This document shows, piece after piece, positions 51,001 through 59,524 of a stretch of 64,000 nucleotides of DNA. The first letter of the stretch is position 1; every line of letters starts with the position of its first letter. Source of the DNA: Megalobrama amblycephala (lineage: Eukaryota; Chordata; Actinopteri; Cypriniformes; Xenocyprididae); contig NC_063061.1 in NCBI RefSeq assembly GCF_018812025.1, positions 38,935,293 to 38,999,292 on the forward strand, in the 5' to 3' direction. The position numbers and the translations under genes are program-made. Under the pieces are notes generated by a model that worked only from the letters and a program-made list of their open reading frames with translations, made no database searches and was not told where the DNA came from.

Positions 51001-54000
51001 CCAACTGGACCTCTGCACGAGACTGGTGCCGACAGCAGGGAGGAGATCTCGCCGTCATCGATGATCAGAACGAAAACGGTACTTCATGAGATCTTATGAT
51101 AATCTACGGTATATGATCTCTTGTTGATATGATTTCACTTGTAAAAAGAGCTTTAAGTTGAGCCCTATAATGAAATTCCTCTGTTTATTAAGATAGCTTG
51201 GTGCTAACTTTCTCAAAACCTTCAGGAAACGCAAATCCAGTTCATGTTCAAATTTCTCTCCAGATTTTGTGGCCAGTTATCTAAGGGATCTGGTTGTGCC
51301 GGTTTGGATCGGTTTATCCGATACGCTGCATGAAGGGAAGTTTGCGTGGAGTGATGGAGTTAGTCCGGTCTTATACACAAACTGGGCCGATAAGGAGCCA
51401 AACAACGCTGATGGCCAGGTGAGAAATGACAGTTTTGTTGTAGATCCATATGGGGAACCAGGATGTGCAAAACTGAACAACTGGATTCTTTCAATTCACG
51501 AGTTGGAATATGAATCAAATTTGACGAATCTCACAAGACGTTGAATTGGAATTTGAATTGAAAAGACAGGAAGTGGAATTTATTTCTCCATCTCTGTTTG
51601 CCTGTCTGGCTCATAAAACCACAAGACCTTTCAGCCCTTTTAAGACCTTTTTTAAACTGACAGAGATTTATCAACCCATCTTTCTAAATGTGTCTTGATT
51701 AGGTTTTAATTTTCCAGCTAGGAAAAGTTACAGTTACTTAAATTGAAATTAACTTTGAATTCAGTTACTTTATTGAGGTTTGTTCCTCGAAATTGAATTG
51801 TCAATCTCAATTCAGTTCTGAACTATGATGTAATGAATGCCCAATACTATAGTATTCTTCAGATGAAAGAAGTGAAGATGATGCTGAACTCTGGTGTCTC
51901 TCTCTCAGGAACACTGTACTTCTATCTCCCATAATCACCTGGTCACGGGTCTCTGGAACGACGAGCAATGTGACCACGAGCGAGGATGGGTCTGCTCCAG
52001 GAAGAAATGTACTTACATCTTCATTTTCAAATCTACCGTGTGAGACTAGTCGACTAAACTCCAGCTCCAGGATCAGGGCTGGGAAACACATGAAAGGAGT
52101 TTACAGAGTTACCAAATCTCCTCTAACCCTTGACGCTTGTGTCTCCTGCCATTTTCCGCAGCGAGCAGCATTCCCGTCCCGCCGCCCACGAGCTCGCCGT
52201 GTCCGTCTGGATACATCACCTGGTACAGCAACTGCTATAAGTTGATTTCAGAGCCCAAGACTTGGGAAGAAGCTCAGCAAGCCTGTGTGAAGGAGGGTGG
52301 GAACTTGGCCAGTGTGGACATGAGTTACGACCAGGCCTTCATATCCGGAGCCGTGCAGGAGGGCAAGACGGATGCCTGGATCGGACTTCGCCGACTGGTA
52401 AGATGATGATAACTACATAACTACATTACACAACAGACGGTGAGCAGATCTCAACTGTTGCACTTCTTCTTCTTCTTCAGCCCGACAGCGATTCCTACAA
52501 ATGGTCCGATGGTTGGCCCGTCTTCTTCACTCACTGGGGTCCAGGAGAACCGACCAATCACAAGGGAGAAGGCTGTGTCAGCATGCACGCGCCCTCACAC
52601 TTCATCCAGGGCACTTGGAACGACACGGCCTGCGATGATGCCAAGCCTTACATCTGCAAGATCACTAAAGGTAAAGCTGAGAAAAGCTGCTGGCAAGCGT
52701 CAAGCCTTTCATATCCATTACAAACGTCTGTCTGGATTTTCTCTGCAGAAAAGCCTCCAGCGACGCCGGCTCCGGGCGACGGGAAGTGTTTGCCAGGCTG
52801 GTGGCCATACGGACGTCACTGCTATTTCGCATATAACGGAAAAGTGGGTTTCTCGTGGCCAGAGGCGAGACACTTCTGCCAAGAGGTGAACGGGGGCGAA
52901 TTAGCCTCGATTCACAGTCGAGCTGAGGTGGAATTCATCCGGAACATCAATTACACCAAGTACCACTATGTTTGGATCGGCCTGACCAGAGATCGTTCAT
53001 GTACGCAACAGAGCCATTTATCTGTCTGTCGTTGTGCATTAGCTGTTTGAGATATGCTGATCATGTGCTGTTGATTGTGATTTTAGTTGGATGGGGCTGG
53101 ACAGATATGACATCTCTGGGCTTCACAAACTGGGCTCCTGGAGAACCCAACGAAGCCATTCACGATGGAGACTTTGGCAAAGAGAACTGCGTTGAGATGT
53201 ATCACGATGGCACATGGAACGACAACAGCTGTGTGCAAAAGAGAGGCTTCGTGTGCCGACACCGGCAATGTACGTCACATCGTCCACACGCCGTTTGCTG
53301 ACTCTCTATCAGTATTCAGTCTGACTCCAGTTCATCAGTTATGGTGTGCACACCAAAAGCAAATGTAATTATTTGTGCGAGTAGACAAAGTCAATGCAAA
53401 GACACAAATAGATGCAAATTGGGAGACGCGATTGCCGCGAACGGGCGATATTCGCCTCAACCGCGTCTTCTGCGCAAGTTGAAAAGTTTCATATTTGTAT
53501 GAGGCATTGTTGCGCAAGCCAATCAGCAAAGAGCTTCTTGACATGTCCGGTTGTGTCAGAAAATGGAGGAGAGACCGGACAAAAAAGGAGATAGCTTGGA
53601 GAAAAAGCGAGGAAGCTGTACTTCTTTGGTAAGTGATGAAAATATGCATCTTGCATCATGAAGACACTCCTCTTCGCGCAATATTTTTATTTGTGCGAGT
53701 GACCTGAAAAACAAGTAATCCCGCAAGTAATCTAGAATGAGTAACGCGATGCGAATATTTGCTTTGTTCATTAAAAAGTAATAGTGTGTGCACACCAAAA
53801 GCAGACAAAATCTGATGGACATCTCTATATCTAAAACCTTGAGAGGAACCACAGAAAGTTCAGAGAGTCCTATGCAACATAGTGTGGCCCGGATCTGATA
53901 CATGTGGATTACATGCGGACCAGATGTGGGCCGGATCTGGGCAGACACTATGTTGCTGTCAGGGATGTGACGGGACTGAAAACCCCATCCAGACCAGCCT

Positions 54001-54504
54001 GATCCCATGTTGTCTAATTGCACTTTCTCGTTTTCAGATTATGTGACAGATGATAATGGGATCGTCATCCCAACTGACCCATCACCCAGTGAGTTTATAT
54101 CCAGAATTGTTTTAAATACACTCATTTGTCTTTGTGTGTTGTTGTAAGTGAATGTGTGGTTTGTGGCGCAGCGGACAGCGGTGTGATCGCCGGGGCCGTT
54201 ATCGGGGCGATTGTTTGCGCGGCGCTGATCCTGGCCATCATGTACTACGTCTTCAGTGTGAAGGGTGTAAGACCAGGAAATGCCAGCTTCTTCAAACAAG
54301 AAAACAAGAATATTGATGTGGTAAGTTAGATTGATTTTGATGACATTTTGTTGTAGCTAAAGTGACCAAACCATGTTCTGCAAGTTTAGACTGAATAAGA
54401 GAAAAGTGCTCGTGTTTGATGTCAGCATTTATTCTGCATTTTTTACAATCTGTTAACAGCCAGCGTTCACTAACCCGAACTTCCCTGGAGAATCTGAAAC
54501 ATGA
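35636..54504 (+). CDS. Large multi-CTLD transmembrane lectin with SUEL, F5/8C and LCCL domains (2,181 aa, 50 coding exons)
   Basis: Fifty GT-AG coding exons join in one frame from ATG 35636 to TGA 54502-54504. Order: signal peptide (residues 1-16), CTLD1-5 (18-737), SUEL (749-842), F5/8C (843-987), LCCL (988-1087), CTLD6-12 (1088-2100), stalk, one transmembrane helix (about 2122-2146) and a 36-residue cytoplasmic tail. It should be a type I surface receptor binding glycans in a calcium-dependent way through those CTLDs that keep EPN or QPD plus WND. The mannose receptor family (MRC1, MRC2, PLA2R1, LY75) has a similar string of CTLDs, but begins with ricin-B and FNII domains, absent here, and never carries SUEL, F5/8C or LCCL. 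I do not recognise a named ortholog. klhl8 lies 0.8 kb upstream; aff1 is convergent downstream. The only weak junction is the exon 7 acceptor. Domain and exon details are in the sub-entries. Confidence 0.9.
36018..36092. repeat. (TA)n microsatellite in receptor intron 1
   Basis: About 37 TA units in the first intron, followed by A/T-rich low-complexity sequence to about 36,800. Confidence 0.97.
37943..38126 (+). mobile_element. tRNA-derived SINE in receptor intron 4
   Basis: GGTTAGAGAGTCAGACTGGT and GGTTGCAGGTTCGATTCTCA are tRNA-like A and B boxes. The following CTGAGGTGCCCTAGAGCAAG and GGGTTACCATACTTGGCC belong to a common fish SINE body. The 3' end lies within about 40 bp of exon 5. Confidence 0.75.
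40560..40760 (+). repeat. Dispersed DNA repeat (also at 7,110-7,270)
   Basis: CATTTGCATTTAAAGGGACA, ACACCCAAATAGGGG and AAGCTATAATAAATGATC repeat the block near 7.2 kb in the opposite orientation. Confidence 0.7.
40771..41346 (-). mobile_element. SINE3-type element with 5S rRNA-derived head
   Basis: On the minus strand the head (41346 down to 41231) reads like 5S rRNA: CATATCACCCTG, GAAGCTAAGCAGGGCTGAGC, CTGGTTAGTACAATGGATGG and GAGACCTCCTGGGAA, including the internal box A and box C promoter. The body ends in an (ATT)n tail at 40,771-40,790. This is the SINE3 arrangement first described from zebrafish. It lies antisense in the receptor intron between exons 11 and 12. Confidence 0.88.
41379..41561. 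mobile_element. 183-bp palindromic hAT MITE with near-perfect TSD
   Basis: Ends CAGTGGTTCCCAAACCTGTC and its complement. Flanks CAATAAAG (41371-41378) and CAATAGAG (41562-41569) form an 8-bp duplication with one mismatch. Confidence 0.85.
44326..44687 (+). other. Lectin receptor: SUEL / galactose-binding lectin domain (exons 20-21)
   Basis: Exons 44326-44460 and 44541-44687. ACQDSSLVLHCP, VINIQSAFYGRRSDKICPYG, CTVEGTLALARKNCDNREFC and DPCPTVSKYLEVVFSCEQN reproduce the SUEL pattern: paired cysteines, the YGR motif and the DPC...KYLEV...C end. This rhamnose/galactose-binding fold is found in sea urchin egg lectin, fish egg rhamnose-binding lectins and latrophilins. Ligand binding here is inferred. 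Confidence 0.9.
44863..45492 (+). other. Lectin receptor: F5/8C (discoidin) domain (exons 22-24)
   Basis: Exons 44863-44997, 45088-45242 and 45348-45492. The domain runs from VCLRGLGVEDGNVTNSMLSA to LRLDILGCVPD, with SWIQVNVGQLKKITGVVIQG, FKIQTSTDGLNWNDYSSDGG and AQYVRVLPLQWNGQVGLRL. The cysteine at each end and the discoidin-type signature (WIQV.LG.., F.IQ.S.DG..W, R..PL.W....LR....GC) are present. Such domains bind phospholipid, carbohydrate or collagen; the ligand here is unknown. Confidence 0.92.
45614..46588 (+). other. Lectin receptor: LCCL domain (exons 25-28)
   Basis: Exons 45614-45668, 46176-46242, 46331-46464 and 46545-46588. HCPAGCAREAYSVYGTDMY, RGDSNICAAAIHAGVVLNDI and GGDCTLLKADGQNFYSGSTR, NGIVSRQF match the LCCL core (C.....VYGT..Y...S.IC.AAIHAG) known from Limulus factor C, cochlin and DCBLD proteins. 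In DCBLDs the LCCL precedes F5/8C and follows a CUB domain; here the order is F5/8C then LCCL with no CUB. Confidence 0.92.
45864..46135. mobile_element. 272-bp hAT MITE between LCCL exons
   Basis: Ends CAGTGTTGGAGAAAGTTA... and ...GTTACCTCCAACACTG. Flanks CATTTAAA (45856-45863) and CATTCAAA (46136-46143) form an 8-bp duplication with one mismatch. It is inserted in the intron between exons 25 and 26. Confidence 0.85.
47085..47190 (+). repeat. Decayed tRNA-like SINE head
   Basis: ATAGCCTAGTGAGCAGCACT and CTGTGTTCGAGTTTCAGCTC look like diverged tRNA A and B boxes in the intron between exons 29 and 30. No cloverleaf was verified. Confidence 0.4.
48560..49068. repeat. MITE in the intron before exon 35
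   Basis: Left end TAAAGCCCTGTGTATACTTC and right end CTATACTTTGGGCTTTA are inverted repeats. The interior holds TGCGTACG/CGTACGC motifs. No coding capacity. Confidence 0.6.
53335..54020. other. Repeat-rich intron before the stalk exon
   Basis: GTGTGCACACCAAAAGC occurs twice (about 53,344 and 53,787) around sequence with GCGCAA and GCGAACGG motifs. The block at 53,884-53,945 repeats GGCCCGGATCTG. These are typical of short fish DNA repeats; no exon was seen. Confidence 0.45.
54038..54504 (+). other. Lectin receptor: stalk, transmembrane helix and tail (exons 48-50)
   Basis: Exons 54038-54088, 54172-54320 and 54460-54504. The short stalk (YVTDDNGIVIPTDPSP) leads into the helix SGVIAGAVIGAIVCAALILA, IMYYVF, followed by basic residues and the tail VKGVRPGNASFFKQENKNID, V, PAFTNPNFPGESET. 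The helix has a GxxxG-like GAVIGAI stretch. FTNPNF resembles an FxNPx(Y/F) endocytic or PTB-binding motif, with Phe in place of Tyr. Confidence 0.9.
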
Positions 54505-54725
54505 TCTGCGAGATTCATCTGCTGCTGTACAGAAACTAAAGGAACATGTTCAATCAACACTGAAACTCAATCATACAAGCGTCTTATTTTTCCTGTAGAT
54601 TTAAAAAAAAAATTGTGTATCTGTGTTTGTATTCTTGTTCACTTTTTGTAAACTGTTTTTAAATTTGTTGTGATAATGTTTATTGTACAGATGTTTCTTG
54701 AAATAAAAATGTGGACTTGCTTCAT
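54505..54725 (+). terminator. Lectin receptor 3' UTR and polyadenylation signal
   Basis: A short, AT-rich 3' UTR with AATAAA at 54702-54707; cleavage is probably about 15-20 bp later. Confidence 0.65.
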
Positions 54726-55284
54726 ATTTCTGAATTTCTGAAAAACAGCATCAGATATTCTTCAAAACTTTATCACAATTTAATAAAGCGTGTCTTTGAT
54801 TGGCAGCTGGTGGAGGCGGTGCTAAAACAAATCCAAAACATTTCAGAAAACACAAATCCAAACTTTGTGAGATCGCTAAACAATCTGATCGTCATGTTTA
54901 ATTGGTTAATGCAGAGAGATGAACTGAATCTAATCAATACTTTTTGTCAAAGGAACTCGTTTATAGCCATTATTCACTAATGTGTGAAGTGGCCCTCCTG
55001 TTATTAACAATCAGGTTGTTAAAGTTAGGAAAGTTTAAACATCTTGGACTATTTTTTTTAAAACAAAAATCTGAATTTTATTTGTTTATATGTACTAGAC
55101 TGTTCTGTAATCGTTCTGGGAAATGAATGTTTCTGTACTTGAGATGGCTTAAGTCTTCTTCAGTGTCTAATGAACATTACGTGCTGCTCTGGAAATAAAA
55201 GTTAACTAAATAGAGCAGTTAATATGGAAAGCAAGAAGACTTCATGACAGATACAGCAAACATTTACAATGACAGTACATGATG
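54726..55284. other. Short spacer between convergent 3' ends
   Basis: About 550 bp between the polyadenylation sites of the receptor (plus) and aff (minus) genes. AT-rich, no gene. Confidence 0.55.
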
Positions 55285-56508
55285 ATCTCACTCTTTATTG
55301 CCATCAGAAAGGCACGTATGAAAATCATTGAGAAATATTTTTAAGAGATTCTTTGTCTCACTGTCAGTTGGTTTACTGAATAATTGCTGATATTTGTTTT
55401 ATTTTCGTGGATAATACATTTTTGTTATGAATAAGCTGTGAGGTGCCAAAGACAAACAAGAACAGATAATAAAGGATAATAAAGATTTAATTCAATTCAA
55501 ATCCAAATGGATCTTGAGTCCATCGGCTGAACTCAGTCACCACAAAAAAGGCAACAAGGCACCAAAACTACACGTTTTCACAAACACAATGTGACGCACA
55601 AACACATTTTCAATTAAGATTCGTCAATTAATCAAATTAGACTTCTGCTCTTTATGAGATTTGATAAAGTTGTAGAAAACCAAGCCAAACTCCCACTGCA
55701 CAATCGAGGGGTAGAAAATAAATACAAATAGTTTCATTTTGATGGTCCATTTCGACAGTATTTTAATCTTCCAGAGTTCTCCGAAAATAAATCAAATCAC
55801 GGTCTGGGTGTCGATCAACATCTGCTGCTCTGGACCAAGATTAAGAGGAAAAGGAAATACTGATGGAAACAGGAAATACTTAGTGCTCAATTTAAAAAGT
55901 GCCAAAGGATCTGACCAACGAGGAGTCGGTATCTAGAACAAGCAGCCAATCAATCGCCTGTTCTGAAAATCATTTCTGCACTTGATCAAAAATGATATTA
56001 GAAATATCTACTAACACAAATAAATAATCCCTTCCCCCACCGCAAAAAAAAAATAAATAAATCGCAAACTATCTCCCACAAACATATCAACATTAAATAG
56101 AGACAATCATGGGAAAAGCTCCAGAGGTCAGAGGTCAGGCCCATCAGCTGTACATACAAACAGTTCTTTGTCTATTGGGTCAAAGGTCACGTGATGATAT
56201 AAATACTTGAAATCAAAAACGTTTTCATTGCAATTCTCGACACTCTTGATCTGATCAACTAACCCTAAGAAAAAACAAAAAGGCACTTGAAGCTCAGCAG
56301 CTGTCACATGACTGATGAGCAGGACGTGACGCGGGTTTGTTCAGGGCTGAAGAAGTTTCAGAACGATAGTTTCATGAGCCGTTAGTCGATCGGACGAGAC
56401 GATCGATCTCTCTGCATCTGTGAATAAATAAAAGCTGCCACATCTTCCCAGAATCCTTCATTCTCCTCTGAATCACGTGACGCTACTGCTGCTCATGACG
56501 GCGAGCGA
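55285..56508 (-). other. aff1: aff1 3' UTR (minus strand)
   Basis: Sequence after the aff stop codon, without transposons, reaching an AATAAA on the minus strand at 55294-55299. The boundary is inferred from that signal. Confidence 0.5.
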
Positions 56509-56698
56509 TCAGAGCGAGTTCTGTGTGTCGCGTCTGATCCGGTGGAGCCCGTGACGCACATATGTCACTAACGAGCTCATGGAGGCCGTCAGACTGAGGG
56601 GACCGACGGCTGAATCCAGCTCTCGCAGCAAACCTGCAGAAGACATCACTGCTGTCAACCACACACTCACTACACACACACACACACACACACACACA

Positions 56699-56750
<52 letters not shown>

Positions 56751-59443
56751 TCACACACACACACACACACACACTCACTACACACACACACACACTCACT
56801 ACACACACTCACTACACACACTCACTACACACACACACTACACACACTCACTACACACACACACACACACACACACACTCACTATATGATGTTTTATTAA
56901 CAAAGTTCAGGAGGAGCATGTTCAGATAGAGGTGTATATACAGACTTACCTCTGTTTGTTGACACTTTATCAGCATCTCTCCACCACCCCATCTCCTCAC
57001 TTCTAGTCCTAACTATTCCTATCTATCTCAACTGGGGGGGGGGGGGGGGGGGTACTCTTGGTTCAGGCCAAAATTCCTTTACTCTTCTTAATTTTATATA
57101 AGTGTAAACTCGTGAAATACACACACACACACACACACACACACTCTCTCTCACACACAGTATATGTACATGTACAGTATATGAGGTGTTGACTTGGCCT
57201 CCAAATTCCCCAGATCTCAATCCAATCCAGCATCTGTGGGATGTGCTGAACAAACAAGGCCGATCCATGGAGGCTCCACCTTGCAACTTACAGGATTTAC
57301 AGCAGGGCAAGTAAGTTTGGCATCGGGCCAAAAAAAAAAATTTCCCCACTAGATGGCGGGCCAGAACATAGTCAAAGGATAGTTTAAGAAATTAATTGAT
57401 GAAAAATGCATCTAGACAGACTGTTACAGTGTCTTTTGTAACTGGTACTGAGCTGTGTTAAATCCTGTAGTAGGACAGTCATTAACAAAAAGCCACATGT
57501 GTGGCAGTGTCCAGGTTTTACACTGGATAAATTAATAAAGTGGAGTAGTGACACGTAACTTGGCAAGTATCCTCATTCACCGACTTGCAACACAGACCGC
57601 CTTGCTAAAACACACCTATGTGGGAGATGAGGAATGGGTAAAAATAACTCAAAAAATAAAAGAGGACTTGAATAAGCCCATTAATTGCATGTTTGAGTCA
57701 TGCTCATAACGAACTTTTTTTATTTCCATATTGTGAGTAAGAAATGAGTATCATTTTAATTTGCTTGTTACACAATGGAGCCTAACTTATTGTAATAATT
57801 ATTCGACGTAGCCTATGTTTACAGTTACAATAATTACAATAATTATTCCTTGGCATTCTCATGCACTAAACTGCATTTTTTTAATTGTTTGCGTGCTGGA
57901 GTTACGCCATTACATCGTGTGCAGAGTGATGTTAACATTTAAGCTAGCTGGTGAGAGAAAATGGCACTATCAAAGAGTCTAAAAGAGGAAAGTTGACAGC
58001 GAAAATAGCGCATACAAAGGAGAATGGAAAGACAACTATGCGTTCATTCTAGTCCTACCAAGTTTTGTGAATGCAAAGCCAGCGTGTCTTATCTGCAACA
58101 AAGTTGACGCGTCAAAAGATAATAGATCCCATTTCAATCAGTGATATTGTCTACACTGGATGCGGCGCGACAACACATTCCTGACAGTAAACGGATTCCC
58201 TGTTCTATTTCTGACGTAGTCCAAGTGCTTTGCAACGGTCAGTTTGTCGCGTTCAGTGTAGACAGCTGTTGCAGCGCGACGCAAAAAAAGTCTGGTGTAG
58301 ACAGGGTGATAATATTAGACATCACCACGAGATGAAGATCAATTTTCAGAACCAGCCGCTATCAAAATAATCTGGCTGCAGGCGCGGGCCAGATATTATT
58401 ACTGGCGGGCCAGTTTTGGCCCACGGGCTGCCTATTGCTGACCACTGCCGTACGCGTTTGTCACGCATCCCCTTTTGCTATTTGGGGAAATGAACCCAGC
58501 GCTATGATTGGTCGAACTCTTTCTTTTGCTGGATTTGAGTACTACGTATGCACAGAGCCAGGTGTTTGAATAGTATAGAGTGACAAATCGTACCAGCGTA
58601 CTTTGAGGTCAAAATGTGTACCCGCTACGCAAAATGCGTACATGTTGGCAGGTCTGCTAATGGTAAGGGGCGTGGCGTTTCTGGACGATTCAGCGAATCA
58701 CAGTACACTGGGCCAGCTAACCAATCTGAGCACATTGTGTATTTCGGAGGGAGTGGTATCATAGAACCAGGAGTCAAACCGGCTGTTCTAATGACAACGG
58801 AGACAGCGGTGTAGAATAAAGGTAAAATTAGGGCTGTCGTGATAACCGCAATATCGTAATACCGCGCTATTTACGAGCCAACCGCAGAGGACTGCAAATA
58901 CCGCAGCAACCGCGATATTGCATGAATGTGAGCAAGATCGTCTGAGCGCGTGCGATTACCTGCGTCTGTCCTTCAGGGGACATATATTCATGAAAAAAGG
59001 TTGTCATGTCCAAGGAGAGAAATCTCTGCCTTAGCATCGACACATTACTGGTCAGCTGAGCCTTATAAAGTGGCGCTCAAAGTTAAAATGATTTCAACAG
59101 CTTGATTCGTTACATCGCTCTTTAAATGAATCAGCGTTTTTGAACGTGCAGTTGAATGAATGGTTAAAGACTCAAAGACAGTCCCTTGCCGCCACCTTGT
59201 GGTGCAACAATGTAACTGCACTGACGTCTGCAACACGCAGAGATGAATAACGTTAGTTCTGCTTATACTCGTGAAATATCAGCAAAAAGTCTCTCATTTA
59301 GTCAGATTTGAGGATCGGAACTAACTATTATACATATAACAATAGTCCTACGATCTTACTTTCAGGTTTATGTTCTGTTATGTAGACCCTTATTCTGACA
59401 TTCTCCATTTAGTTTCATTACTGAATATGACCATGTAACACAG

Positions 59444-59524
<81 letters not shown>

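Larger units (their letters stand above)
46662..53269 (+). other. Lectin receptor: CTLD6-12 (exons 29-47)
   Basis: Exons: CTLD6 46662-46835, 47318-47472, 47556-47669; CTLD7 47744-47859, 47941-48092, 48193-48398 (its end also starts CTLD8); CTLD8 49134-49308, 49384-49605; CTLD9 49775-49944, 50135-50205, 50298-50398, 50687-50806; CTLD10 50932-51078, 51264-51418, 51909-52008; CTLD11 52162-52397, 52481-52670; CTLD12 52749-53000, 53087-53269. Signatures: CTLD6 GEPNNH and RWNDVTC; CTLD7 NEPNNH and FWNNKQC; CTLD8 GEPNDH and YWNDLNC; CTLD9 GEPNDA and SWNDANC; CTLD10 KEPNNA and LWNDEQC; CTLD11 GEPTNH and TWNDTAC; CTLD12 GEPNEA and TWNDNSC. Five have complete EPN plus WND mannose-type sites. Confidence 0.9.

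Noticed and set aside
35636..54504. Ortholog of macrophage mannose receptor MRC1 or PLA2R1
   Set aside because: No ricin-B or FNII exons lie between the signal peptide and CTLD1. The gene contains SUEL, F5/8C and LCCL domains and has 12 CTLDs rather than 8-10.
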